Source: Melanopsichium pennsylvanicum | Taxonomy: Eukaryota > Basidiomycota > Ustilaginomycetes > Ustilaginales | Assembly: GCA_900208305.1 (NCBI GenBank) | Contig: OAPG01000007.1 | Coordinates: 238,501 to 302,500, forward strand | Reading direction: 5' to 3' | DNA length: 64,000 nt | Part shown: positions 25,913 through 35,664 of the stretch, piece by piece | Numbering within the stretch: position 1 is the stretch's first letter | Layout: every line of letters begins with the position of its first letter | Position numbers and translations under genes: made by a program | The notes under the pieces: model-generated | Databases searched by the model: none | What the model was told of the DNA's origin: nothing | Seen by the model: only the letters and a program-made list of their open reading frames with translations

Positions 25913-27628
25913 ATGTCGGCATCAAAAGGAGCCACGAGGAAGCTCAAAATTCTCATGGCGCATGGTTACACTTCGAACCAGTTTCAATTCCATAAACGAT
26001 CCGGAGCGATTCGAAAAGCTTGTCGCGACGTAGCCGAATTCCACTTTATCAATGGTCCACTTGTGGTTCAACCCATCACGTCTGCTGGTGATCTCGATGC
26101 ACCCGACGTCGAAGAAGGCAAGGTGATTGATGGAAACACACCCATCGAGGAACAACCAAGGGCTTGGTGGAGGGCTGATGATGATGGCAATTACATGGAT
26201 TGGGACAAGAGTGTAGAGTATATCAACGGTGTGTTGGAAACTCAAGGGCCGTTTGATGGGATTGTAGGTTTCAGTCAAGGTGGTTGTTTAGCCGGAATTC
26301 TAGCCAGTGCTTTTGAAAATCCGGACAGAATGCCTGGATTAAAGCTACCAAAAGGTCAAGGCGCTTTTCGCTTTGCGGTGGCCGTGAGTGGGTTTAGAAG
26401 TAGGGATGGATTGCATCAAAAGTTGTTTGAACAACCAGTGGAAACGCCTGTACTCCACGTTCTTGGAAGGGCGGATCAGATTGTGGATATAGAAAGATCG
26501 CGAACGCTCGTCGACGTATGCAAAAACTCTCGGGTAGAGTTGCACGACGGTGGTCATTCGCTACCTTCTCAGTAAGTTTTGGTTTTGGTTTTGCTGTTTG
26601 CATGCACTCGATCAAGAAAACGAGTGCGGTGGTGGAAGAATCTGACTGGAACATTCTTCTGTTTTGCATTTCAAATATAAAAAAAAAGAGCTCTTTGGAG
26701 AAACTTTTTTAGAGACTTTTTCGCCACTTTCGCTACCGAACCTTACGCAGCCAACGACAATTGGAAGACCATCCCAGGTCCGTCGGAGCGACCTCGTGGC
26801 GAAACTCCAGCTGGATCGGGAACTGTGACGCCTACGAATTTTGAACCAGCGCATACCACCACCACCGAGGCTACGCGCGCCTCTTTGGGCAATGACGCCG
26901 CGACGACGATAGGTGAGCGAGACATCGATCCTAGCAATCCATTACGAAGTGTACCTAAGAAGAAAGCCAATTCGCCCTTTTTGGTTCATCAACGGTGGAA
27001 ACAGGAGCAGGAATTGAGGAGACGAAAGGCCGAGGGAGGCTCTGATCCGAGCAGTGTGGGTGGTATTGGTGGTGGCGGCAGTAAAGGAGGAACGAAGAAG
27101 GGCAAGAGGAATGATGCTGCTGGCTCAGATGAAGAACAGACCACGGATCTGACAGGAGCTCTGAGGGTGATGGTCAAGCTGTTCCGATGGGGTATCATGG
27201 CGCTTGCGATTGTGTTGGCTAGTGGTGTTTTCGTGGCGGGCGATCCGCTTTGGGGCTATCGTGGAAAGTATACAAAGCTGAGGACGTACATGCCAGTAAG
27301 TTTTCGCCTCCCTTTCCTTTGTGGTGATGGTACTAATCCCCTACACCCCCCCCCACTCGCCTTTTGACTTTGATCTTGGCAGTATCGAGAAAAGATCTTT
27401 TCGCTTCCGGAGCTAGCCATGTTCAACGGTCGTGATCCCAAGAAACCCATCTACATTGCCATCCTCGGTGATGTGTACGATGTGAGCGAGGGTCGACGTA
27501 TCTATGGACCTGGTGGATTTTATTCGTTTTTCAGTGGCAAAGATGCGAGTCGAGCCTATGTTACGGGATGTTTCAAGACGCATTTGACACATGATATAAG
27601 AGATTTTGACGAGCGACAGATGGCTGTA

Positions 27629-27659
<31 letters not shown>

Positions 27660-27925
27660 GAGGTGCGAGTACGGTGGAAGTTTTGGTGTTGTGAATGGGA
27701 ATGTAAGAGCACTGCTGACGCTAACAATAAGTTGTGTTTTATTTTGCTTGAATCTCTTCTTATCCTGATGGGTTTAAATTATGACCAAGACAGGACTTGG
27801 TGTCGTGGAAACATTTTTACGAAAACCACGAAAAGTATTTCAAAGTGGGAAGAGTAGTGCTTCCACCCATTGACAAAAGCATTCCCATTCCGCAAGCTTG
27901 TGAAAATCCTTCTCCTCCAAAGTAG
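25913..27925 (+). CDS. FSH1-type serine hydrolase fused to a membrane-anchored cytochrome b5 (neuferricin/MAPR-like) domain
   Basis: Four exons (25913-26571, 26713-27295, 27383-27625, 27794-27925) with consensus splice sites give 538 codons plus stop in one frame. The first exon is an FSH1/OVCA2 alpha/beta hydrolase: ILMAHGYTSNQFQF, nucleophile Ser121 in GFSQGG, ADQIVD acid and HDGGHS histidine. Exon 2 holds a disordered linker and one membrane segment (about 376-395, GIMALAIVLASGVFVAG). Exons 3-4 encode a cytochrome b5-like heme domain of the CYB5D2 type: FSLPELAMFNG, YIAILGDVYDVSEGRR, YGPGGFYSFFSGKDASRAYVTG and WKHFYENHEKYFKVGRV. No ATG lies between the two parts except one just before the membrane segment. 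Two separate genes, the second starting there, remain possible. If intron 1 is retained, a TAA at 26573 ends a stand-alone hydrolase of 220 aa. Confidence 0.75.
27629..27659. repeat. Poly(T) tract in intron 3 of the fusion gene
   Basis: About 31 consecutive T directly after the GTAAG donor, comparable to the tract in SPC3 intron 2 but at the 5' end of the intron. Confidence 0.85.
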
Positions 27926-29200
27926 TAGAAAACCTATCTTGCTTCCGAAGAAGCCCACATTCACTGTACTGTACTGTACTGTACTGTACTGTAAATGTTT
28001 TATACGGACAAGTGGTGGTGGTTGAAATGTGGAATACATAAGATGAATTTTTGGCAAGTTGAATAACAATCAAAGTTGAAATTAACAGCAATAATAATAA
28101 TAATAATGTGTTTCGGAGATAGGATTCGACGGGAAAATTTATTTGTGTTTTTTTTTTTGTTTGAATTTTGGGTTTTTGTCTCAGAGTACCCACGTGAACG
28201 ATTATCAGAAAGTGTCTTAGTAAAAATGACAATTTTGATTATCCACAGAATGCGTGTTTCTCTCGCTTATTTTTTTAGGTTCGGGAACCAATTTTATCGG
28301 TTCTGCAGTTTTGGTTTGTGAGATATACATAATAAACCACTCGAATTCGATCCTCTCAGTAACAAAGGCTGCAACAACAACACAAACCCAACAGCCAGCA
28401 AAAGTCAATCTGTAATCATTTAGAGAAAGAAACAAAGAAAGAGAGTTAGAGGGAGAGAGAGAGAGATTGAAAGTCCGCCTGTGACGGGTAGACGACCCAA
28501 ATCGATGGAAAGAAACAACGCAAAGGGGAAGGTTTACCGGGAAGAAAGACGGGAACCATATTTTAACCAGATTCCATCAACTGTGTAGTGAGAATGTGCT
28601 CTCATTATTCGAAGGAAGTGTGGAATGTTATTCTTTAATTTTATTTTCAATATATTTTGCAATTCTTGAAATTTTTTCATTCAAAGAAATTCCGTGTGGC
28701 GGAGTTGAACATGTGTCCCTTTTTTTTGTTTTTTTTTTTTTCTCCCTCGCTTGCCTTGGCATGTGGGCATACTTGTCAAATAATATTTAATTCACATGCA
28801 CACAAACACACACAATGATGCAATCTTGTATCAGAATAGTATGAACAACGCATGCTAAACGAGGATTTGGTAGATGCGATCAAGAGTATCTCCTATGCTC
28901 TTACTAATTGACCATTTGAAGCTGCGTCAATCAATGCCACGTTGCAAGCAAAGTGTCTCTAGCAGCACTTGTTTAGTTTCCCATCTTTCCGAGCGCTAAC
29001 CAGACTTGCTTTCTTAATCTTGATCTAACCTTCTCTTACCTGTTCGCTTGTGCGTGCGTATGTATGTGTGTGTACTGTACATACAGTGTATACACACAGT
29101 GTATACAAACGGATTTGGTCACATCGTTTGTCTGCACCTCGTCCTGGACATGATAATAATAAATTACAGTAACAAGCAAATGGAGAAAGTTTTAAACGCT
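27926..29200. other. Gene-free region with (actgt)n array
   Basis: No gene seen. It contains six copies of a 5-bp actgt unit (27964-27993), a GA-rich segment (28425-28470), and a doubled acagtgtatac at 29083-29106. AT-rich throughout. Confidence 0.45.
27964..27993. repeat. Pentanucleotide (actgt)n array
   Basis: Six direct copies of a five-base unit, 40 bp downstream of the stop of the fusion gene. Confidence 0.88.
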
Positions 29201-30459
29201 TGTCGCTGTTGATATACATCATATGCCCCTTGCTGTGCTTGCCTTGAACCTTGACGCTCCGCCGCAGTCCCGTTTGCAGCTCCATTCACTCTTGACTTTG
29301 CATCATTCGACTACGACCTCTTGTTCTGATTCTGGCTTTTTTAACTCCGACATACTCTGTTCCTCAGCAATCATATCAAGTCATGCGCTTTTGATTCTCG
29401 ACCGTCCTCGCCGACATGAAACATCCGCAATCTAGACTGACGCTTGCTGCAGCCCCATGACAGCCCTTCGTCGTCCAGCTTTGCCACTTGCTCCTTGATT
29501 CTTGACGCAGAATTGAGCCGAGACGTCGCTCTACCAAATTGTCTAAAAGCTTTTCATGTCATATCAACCTGGCCGAGTCTTGATCGCCAAGACAGGCATC
29601 ACTCTTCCACCATCTCAAACTGTCTCCCCGAATTCGCCGCTCACGTCGATTTCCCTCGCTCCTTTGCATTCATTCCCAGCAACCCATACTTGGTTTAAAC
29701 CGCTGGCTGCCTCGCTTCCCATCCTCCTTGCTCATCCCGCCTCTTTTGACTCTCCTCGCTCCTCTCTCGCTTCTAACCCTCTTTCCTTTGTCCACATCTC
29801 CGTCTTCCGTTTCCTTTTTGACGCTCTGTGCTGCTGTCGTGACAAAAGCCTCTACCAACTCTTTTCCGCTGCTTTTGCCATCTCTGTCATTTGCTATCGC
29901 GATATACTCCTTCCCATTCCGCATCGACTTGCGCTCTTCTTTTCGAATCAGATAGCTTACACCTCATCACTCTTTTCACTTGTATCCTCTGCTCTACCAA
30001 CTTCCACCCTTTGTCTTGCAGGTCGTTCTTGTACCTCCCTTGACCCTACCACCTTCCCACCTGCCACCTTTCACTTGCGCACGATTACCTATCCAAGTTG
30101 ATCTCACCTTTCTGCTCAGTGACCAGAACGCGCTCGCCGACATTCTCGTCTTACCAACTGTCGCATCGTTTGGATTCCTTTTGTGGTGGCTCATTCCACC
30201 TAGTTTCCACAGGTGCATCACATTGTATCTGATTTCAAACCTCGCTTCTATAGGTCATGAGCTGTAAAGTTTCCACTCCCTTCCTACCATTATCCACGTT
30301 TTATGCTACTTCTATAGCCATTCTTTTTGTGCCTTTCTCCCATCTCTCGGAACCTTTGCCTCCTGTCGCTCTTGGTTTCAACACTGTCCTTCTCCCTCTT
30401 TCATTCCACTGAGAGCAAACATTCATGCTCCATCAACTGCTTCTCTCACCACCATCTAG
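29201..30459 (+). promoter_or_regulatory. Promoter region and CT-rich leader of the homeodomain gene
   Basis: More than 1 kb of pyrimidine-rich plus-strand sequence with many short upstream frames, including an ATG frame at 29556-30101 without recognisable domains. It resembles the leader of the CSL gene. I read it as promoter and 5' leader. Confidence 0.45.
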
Positions 30460-32436
30460 ATGATGAATACGAGCTTCTCTGAAAGTTGCACAGCATCAGA
30501 GACCATCCTGGACAGATCACGAATCATTTTGACAGATTTGAACAGCACTAAACGAGAGCTTCATCAGCGACAGCGTACAAGACCACAGAGCCCCTATCCT
30601 CAGCATTTTACAACTTCACAACAACAGCACCAGCACCAGCACCAGCAGCATAACCTCCCGGTACATTACTCGTCGTCCATGTATCAGGCTTCTTCTCATG
30701 CTAAGCCGTACGGCCAGCAGCATCAGTCCAACCAGCATCACCCACCGCAGCAGCAACGCGAGTCGACAATTGACGGTTTCAGCAATGTACCGCGAAGCAT
30801 TTCGACACCGGTTTGGATTTCGACGGGCTCCAATCCTGCTTCGTCGTTGCATTTACACTCTTCAACCATGTGCAACAACGTTGGTGTTGGTAACAGTACT
30901 GGTGTGATGGGTGGTGGTAGGGGTGGTACTCATGCTGTACCTAATGCATCTTGCTCTTCTTCATCGTCGGGATCTGTTTTATCGTTCTGGGATCAGAGGG
31001 TTCCGAGTGACAGCGACTTGACGATGACAACTGCATTGACATGGTCGGATTCTCAGTCAAATGCTTTGCCTGAGATTGGTAATGGTCGTCAGCAATATTA
31101 TCATCAAAATCATTCTTATCCGCAACATCATCATAGATATGCATCGAGTACCGCTTCTCTTCCTGCCATTTCTCCTCCAGATTTGTTTGTGGCTTCCCAT
31201 CCAACTTCGGCACTTCAACGACATCACATGGGAGCGGTCAGCAGCAATGGTTCAAGTTCACAAAGATACATTGCAGCTGGTTCGAAACATCATCAACAAC
31301 AACAACAACAACAACAACTTCCTCCTTACCGTCCTTCATGTATGTCCATAGGGTCTATTATGTCTTCACAGCAGCACCAGCATGCGTGTCACTCGACGAG
31401 TACGACTCATGCGGCTGGTGTTGCGAATGCTTTACCCAATCCTGGATCTGCGCCACCGCCACTTGCTTTAACTGGTTTCATCCACGGACCTTGCGGTCCA
31501 CCATCATCATCATCGTCATCAGTCGCCTCGTTTGCGGCGGGCCCTAGCTGCGAATCCTACCCACCACCACCACCACCGCCTCAGCAGCAGCAGCAGCAGC
31601 AATCGTCGACGTTGGGTACAGATTCGCAATACCTTTCGTACCTACCGCCTGCACAAAATTATTCGCGATTTTATGCCAACCCGAATCCGTTTGAGATCAA
31701 ACATCGAAGAAGGACGACAAAGACGCAATTCTGCGTGCTCGAATCGACATTCCGAGACATTCCCAAACCCAATGCAACGTTGAGGAAACAAATCAGTGTG
31801 CAGCTCAATATGCCGGTTCGAGCAGTGCAAATTTGGTTTCAAAATCGAAGAGCCAAAGCAAAAGCTATGGAAAAGAAAAGAGGACACCAAACGAGTCAAG
31901 ATTCAAATCAAGATCAAGGTCAAAGTACACAGGATGGAAAAGGTAGAAGTATCACTTCAAATGTTGATAACGTCGTTGTTAAACATGATCATCATGATTA
32001 CAATGGTGGTGTTGATTTGAAAGAGGTGAGAGATGGTGGTCAGACATTGTCAGGATTCGATGTGTACTCCATGAATGATGATATGATGAGTGTAGCTCAT
32101 GCGAGCCAACACAATGATGATGATGGTGATCGGGGAAAAAGGATGGGTCGAACAATGGATTTACGTCGGTTTCGAATGCAAGGTGATTGGATGCGATATG
32201 AGAGTAGTAATTATCAAACATTGTCTTCGAATTCCACATTTCATTCGATTAATGTGGATAATAATGACATATCCAGATCGAATAAAAGTAACCCCATTAG
32301 TGCTTACTCCTCCTCCTCCTCCTCATCGTCACTGTTGCCCATCCATTCTAATGTTGGAGGTTTGGCTAGCAATTCAAGCTTGGAAATGGGTTTTACAACC
32401 ACATTGGTACACGGTGAAAGTCAAGGAGGAAAATAG
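30460..32436 (+). CDS. Homeodomain transcription factor
   Basis: 658 codons in one exon from ATG 30460 (MMNTSFSESCTASE). The first 400 residues are low-complexity, rich in Gln, His, Ser and Pro. The homeodomain (about 410-470) reads HRRRTTKTQFCVLESTF, then PKPNATLRKQISVQLNMPVR and VQIWFQNRRAKAK. The WFQNRRAK recognition helix is intact and the loop has the typical length of 60 residues, so this is not a TALE class protein. A Lys-rich tail follows, and then an Asn/Asp/Ser-rich C-terminus. The PKPN feature recalls fungal Pho2/Phx1-like homeodomain regulators; I cannot assign an ortholog. It is not a b mating-type gene, since those occur as divergent pairs. The stop is 113 bp from the stop of convergent COY1. 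Confidence 0.9.
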   Translation: MMNTSFSESCTASETILDRSRIILTDLNSTKRELHQRQRTRPQSPYPQHFTTSQQQHQHQHQQHNLPVHYSSSMYQASSHAKPYGQQHQSNQHHPPQQQRESTIDGFSNVPRSISTPVWISTGSNPASSLHLHSSTMCNNVGVGNSTGVMGGGRGGTHAVPNASCSSSSSGSVLSFWDQRVPSDSDLTMTTALTWSDSQSNALPEIGNGRQQYYHQNHSYPQHHHRYASSTASLPAISPPDLFVASHPTSALQRHHMGAVSSNGSSSQRYIAAGSKHHQQQQQQQQLPPYRPSCMSIGSIMSSQQHQHACHSTSTTHAAGVANALPNPGSAPPPLALTGFIHGPCGPPSSSSSSVASFAAGPSCESYPPPPPPPQQQQQQQSSTLGTDSQYLSYLPPAQNYSRFYANPNPFEIKHRRRTTKTQFCVLESTFRDIPKPNATLRKQISVQLNMPVRAVQIWFQNRRAKAKAMEKKRGHQTSQDSNQDQGQSTQDGKGRSITSNVDNVVVKHDHHDYNGGVDLKEVRDGGQTLSGFDVYSMNDDMMSVAHASQHNDDDGDRGKRMGRTMDLRRFRMQGDWMRYESSNYQTLSSNSTFHSINVDNNDISRSNKSNPISAYSSSSSSSSLLPIHSNVGGLASNSSLEMGFTTTLVHGESQGGK

Positions 32437-32549
32437 ACAGAACGAAATGATGACTATTCTCCATCAAGGCATTTTTATAATTTATATAAAAATCCTTTTT
32501 TTTTTTTTTTGGGTTATATGATTTGGGATGATGAAATTTGAAAAGTGCG

Positions 32550-34886
32550 CTAATTAGGTTGAGGAATGGAGCAAGTTTGGACACTTGAAATATTCGAAAC
32601 TTGAAAAATCATACCAAATATGAGTAAATGTAAACCAATAGCATAAACCATAAAAAACAACCTCATACGTCGATGTCTTAGCACCAAACTTGTAAAAACA
32701 TGCAATACCCTTTCAAATGGATTCAACTGCGCCATACCTCTCGACTTTTCCCTACCCCTAAATGCTTGAAAAGGATTCATAGATTCCTCATATTTGACGT
32801 AATACTTATCATCATCATCGCCTCCTAATGACGGCGGATAATCTCCCAATACATCAATCCGTCTTCCCATCCCAACACCACCCCTACTACTACTACTACT
32901 ATTAAAATCAACAGTACCAATCTGAATCATAGAATCGCCTCTTGAGCTAACACCATTTGCATAGCTTTGTAAATATCGCACTTTCTCATACAATCCCAAA
33001 TTGTCACATTGCAACGTCTTGATCTCAACGCGCAACTCAGAGATGGTTTCAAATTGCTTACCAAGCTCTTGCTCCAGTTCAGCATTGCGACTACGAAACC
33101 GATCTCGTTGCGATGTGACAATAGAAAGGATACTACTATCTCCTTCCCCTCCTAAACCAGCAACACTAGCAGCATTGGTACATGTCGATCGTTTCCCACT
33201 TGCTGAAATCGTCAAAGATCTTGTTGGATTTGTTACAGTACCATCTTTCTGAATTGCTATTAATTTGTCATTGCCTAACTTTGCGTTTTGATTGACTCGC
33301 GTAACTTGAGCTTCTAGCGACTCGATCTCCTTGAGCGCTTCTTGTGCACTCATCACAGAATCTCCTCTAGATATACTAGAACGCCTCTCACGACCCATCG
33401 AGACCAGATCCAATTCAATCTTTTCATTGAGCGATTCGAGTCGAGTCTTTTCTCGATTGAGAGAATCGAGATCAGTGGCAGCTTTCTCCAACGAAGCAGA
33501 GAGCTCGCCATTCGAGACACGCAAGTTGGCGAGCTCATCCTCAAGCCTTTTGTTCTTGGCTAGTAACAAAGCTTCGAGAGTCTTGCCGTCTTTAAGCTTG
33601 TTGTTACTACTGATCGAATGGCGATGCTCATCATCTGCGTTGGCTGCGACTGACGCCAAAGACGCTTGCGTTGTATTCTCCTCATCGTCATCAGCGTTGA
33701 AATGGACGGCTTTGACAATTTCCAGTTCGCGCTTGATGTGGGCGTAATCGCTGCGCTGTTGCAGCTTGTTACGCAGCGATTCAATCTCTTGATCCTTTTC
33801 CGTTTCAAGTTTGAGCTTTTCGTGTTTTGCAGAGGTGAGTTGGGTGGACAAGTCGGCAGAAGTCTGACGTTCGGATTGGAGCAAAGACTGGATTTGATTC
33901 AACTTGCGATCTTTTTCTTGCGTGTCCGCTTGAAGCTTTTGGAGCTTGTCGCTTTCGTGGCGACCACTTTTGACGCTCTCAATCTCGACACGCAGCTGCT
34001 CGTTTCGTTTTTCAACAGTTTCCACTCTAGCATGTGCTCGTTCCAGATCGCGACACAGCAAATCGAATTCAGCTGAGTTGGGGTTTCCATCTCGATGGTT
34101 ATTTTCGTCGCCATCGCCGTCATCGTCATCGTCAGGGTAACGCTTTTGCAAGAGTTGTGCTGTTGCTGTTTCGTCTTTTGATTTGAAATGCCTGAGCTGC
34201 TCTTGGGCCAAATTTAATGAATTTGTGAGGTCAGCTTGCCTTTGGTTGAGGTTGCGGATTCTCTCATCCCATTTGGCCTCGAGTTCGAGTTCGAGCGCTG
34301 ACGTGGATTGTTGTAGTTTGAGCTGAAAGTCGTGTTCAAGCGAGTGAATTGTGTGTTGGAGGTGTGCATTCTCGGCCTGTAGAGCTCGTTGAGCTTGGGC
34401 TTGTGCAGAGTGAAGGGCAAGTTGTTTGTTGAGTTTGGCGTTGTCGTGTTTCAATGATTCGAGATCATTGAGCGAGGCAGCTTGTTCCAACGTGACTTCA
34501 AGAAACGGATATGGATCGGGTGCTGTTGTGAGTGCCGAGTGTACGTTGAGAAACGCATTCTCTGCGGTTTTACTTCGCTTGGTGAGAGTGTCAATCTCTG
34601 CCTGATACGCTTTGAGCAGAAGCTTGAAGCTTTCAAGTTTGTTCGAGTCTGGCTGCTTTTTAAACTCTCTTGTCTGGTCCGCAAGCTTTTTACGATTGGA
34701 AACGGCAGCCTTTTGAGATTCAACCAATTCGGGAGCGATAGTATTGAGTTGTTGTTGAAGATCGACGAGGTTAATATCTCTCCAGATAGATAGAGCTGCA
34801 GAAAAGTCGAAAGCGGATCGATTTAGATTTGGATTAGGATTGGATCCAACGATGGTATTTGGTGTTGCTGTTGATGATGTGTCCAT
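32550..34886 (-). CDS. COY1: Golgi coiled-coil membrane protein, CASP/Coy1 family
   Basis: 778 codons from ATG 34886 (MDTSSTATPNTIVGS); the frame runs further upstream but only from a TTG. Family landmarks are all present: N-terminal FSAALSIWRDINLVDLQQQL, KKLADQTREFKKQ and LLKAYQAEIDTLTKRSKTAE; a coiled-coil rod of about 500 residues; RDRFRSRNAELEQEL with KQFETISELRVEIKTLQ and LYEKVRYLQSYA; and a C-terminal segment NPFERVLHVFTSLVLRHRRM followed by one membrane anchor (MVYAIGLHLLIFGMIF). CASP/Coy1 is tail-anchored in the Golgi and works in retrograde vesicle tethering with the COG complex and SNAREs. Length and order match the family. A cagtga repeat lies in the leader just upstream of the start. 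Confidence 0.93.
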   Translation of the reverse strand: MDTSSTATPNTIVGSNPNPNLNRSAFDFSAALSIWRDINLVDLQQQLNTIAPELVESQKAAVSNRKKLADQTREFKKQPDSNKLESFKLLLKAYQAEIDTLTKRSKTAENAFLNVHSALTTAPDPYPFLEVTLEQAASLNDLESLKHDNAKLNKQLALHSAQAQAQRALQAENAHLQHTIHSLEHDFQLKLQQSTSALELELEAKWDERIRNLNQRQADLTNSLNLAQEQLRHFKSKDETATAQLLQKRYPDDDDDGDGDENNHRDGNPNSAEFDLLCRDLERAHARVETVEKRNEQLRVEIESVKSGRHESDKLQKLQADTQEKDRKLNQIQSLLQSERQTSADLSTQLTSAKHEKLKLETEKDQEIESLRNKLQQRSDYAHIKRELEIVKAVHFNADDDEENTTQASLASVAANADDEHRHSISSNNKLKDGKTLEALLLAKNKRLEDELANLRVSNGELSASLEKAATDLDSLNREKTRLESLNEKIELDLVSMGRERRSSISRGDSVMSAQEALKEIESLEAQVTRVNQNAKLGNDKLIAIQKDGTVTNPTRSLTISASGKRSTCTNAASVAGLGGEGDSSILSIVTSQRDRFRSRNAELEQELGKQFETISELRVEIKTLQCDNLGLYEKVRYLQSYANGVSSRGDSMIQIGTVDFNSSSSSRGGVGMGRRIDVLGDYPPSLGGDDDDKYYVKYEESMNPFQAFRGREKSRGMAQLNPFERVLHVFTSLVLRHRRMRLFFMVYAIGLHLLIFGMIFQVSNISSVQTCSIPQPN

Positions 34887-35484
34887 CGTGGCAGCGATTG
34901 ACAGTGACAGTGACAGTGACAGTGACGCCAGTGGTGGTATACACGATCGAAAATCATGTCGAGCATCTTCTTGTGTGGTTATGAGATCCAATTTCTGTAG
35001 TTGTGTATATACTTTAAGGCATCATCATGTGAGATCGTAGGCTCACACATTGAACATAAATTTTCGCCAATATTAGGCGAGAAAAAGTCAAAATCTGATT
35101 CGCTCAAGATATTTTTTTTTAAGTATCAAATGACTGAGTTCTGATGATTTCCTATACTGACTGTGCTGTATTACAATATATTATTTTAAATTATCATATA
35201 CACGTCCGTGCTCAAAGAGCTTCGGTTGTTTGGCTTTTTAATAGTGTTGACTCGACTTGAAATAATAACAAAAAGAAAGAAGAAAAAGGCTTTATCTCTC
35301 AACGCAGTCTCGCTATCTTTGTTTCTCTCTTTCCCATATTCAACAACCATATATCTTACACTCTCGCTCACATTCTCGCTCACACTTGAAGCCATCATCT
35401 CAACATAACACAACACTATCACTACCCTCTCAACTACAAACAACAAAGTTCAAATCGCCCCAACTCAAAAGGGCTGTATAGCGC
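34887..35484. promoter_or_regulatory. Divergent promoter region between COY1 and CPA1
   Basis: Holds (agtgac)n at 34902-34926 and AT-rich sequence, then a CT/CA-rich stretch leading into the CPA1 leader. The two start codons point away from each other, so regulatory elements may be shared. I see no specific operator. Confidence 0.45.
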
Positions 35485-35553
35485 ATGTTCGTTCAGCAGA
35501 CCCGAGACGACTACATCAGTGATTCCGTCTACAAGTCCTCTCACAAAGCTTGA
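35485..35553 (+). CDS. Arginine attenuator peptide uORF upstream of CPA1
   Basis: A 22-codon upstream frame (ATG 35485, TGA 35551-35553) sits 111 bp before the CPA1 start. Its core RDDYISDSVYKSSHK lines up with the attenuator peptides of yeast CPA1 (CQDYISDHIWK) and Neurospora arg-2 (SQDYLSDHLWR). The family's role is known: with high arginine, the nascent peptide stalls the ribosome at the uORF stop, which lowers translation of the carbamoyl-phosphate synthase small subunit and exposes the mRNA to decay. The Asp of the DY pair, critical in Neurospora, is kept. The Trp position is Tyr here. Length is close to the usual 24-25 codons. Function in this organism is inferred. Confidence 0.88.
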   Translation: MFVQQTRDDYISDSVYKSSHKA

Positions 35554-35664
35554 GAGTTGCCTTTTGACCCTTGTCGTCACTTTATCTTGACTTATAATCT
35601 TTTCTCTCTCTCTCTCTATCTCTCCCTCCCATCCCTTCTCCCCCTTTTGAAATCACCTATCAAC

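Noticed and set aside
29556..30101. ATG frame of 181 codons before the homeodomain gene
   Set aside because: Hydrophobic low-complexity translation of CT-rich leader without a recognisable fold or splice link.
30460..32436. b-type mating homeodomain gene
   Set aside because: No divergently transcribed partner homeodomain gene; the homeodomain resembles Pho2/Phx1-type regulators instead.
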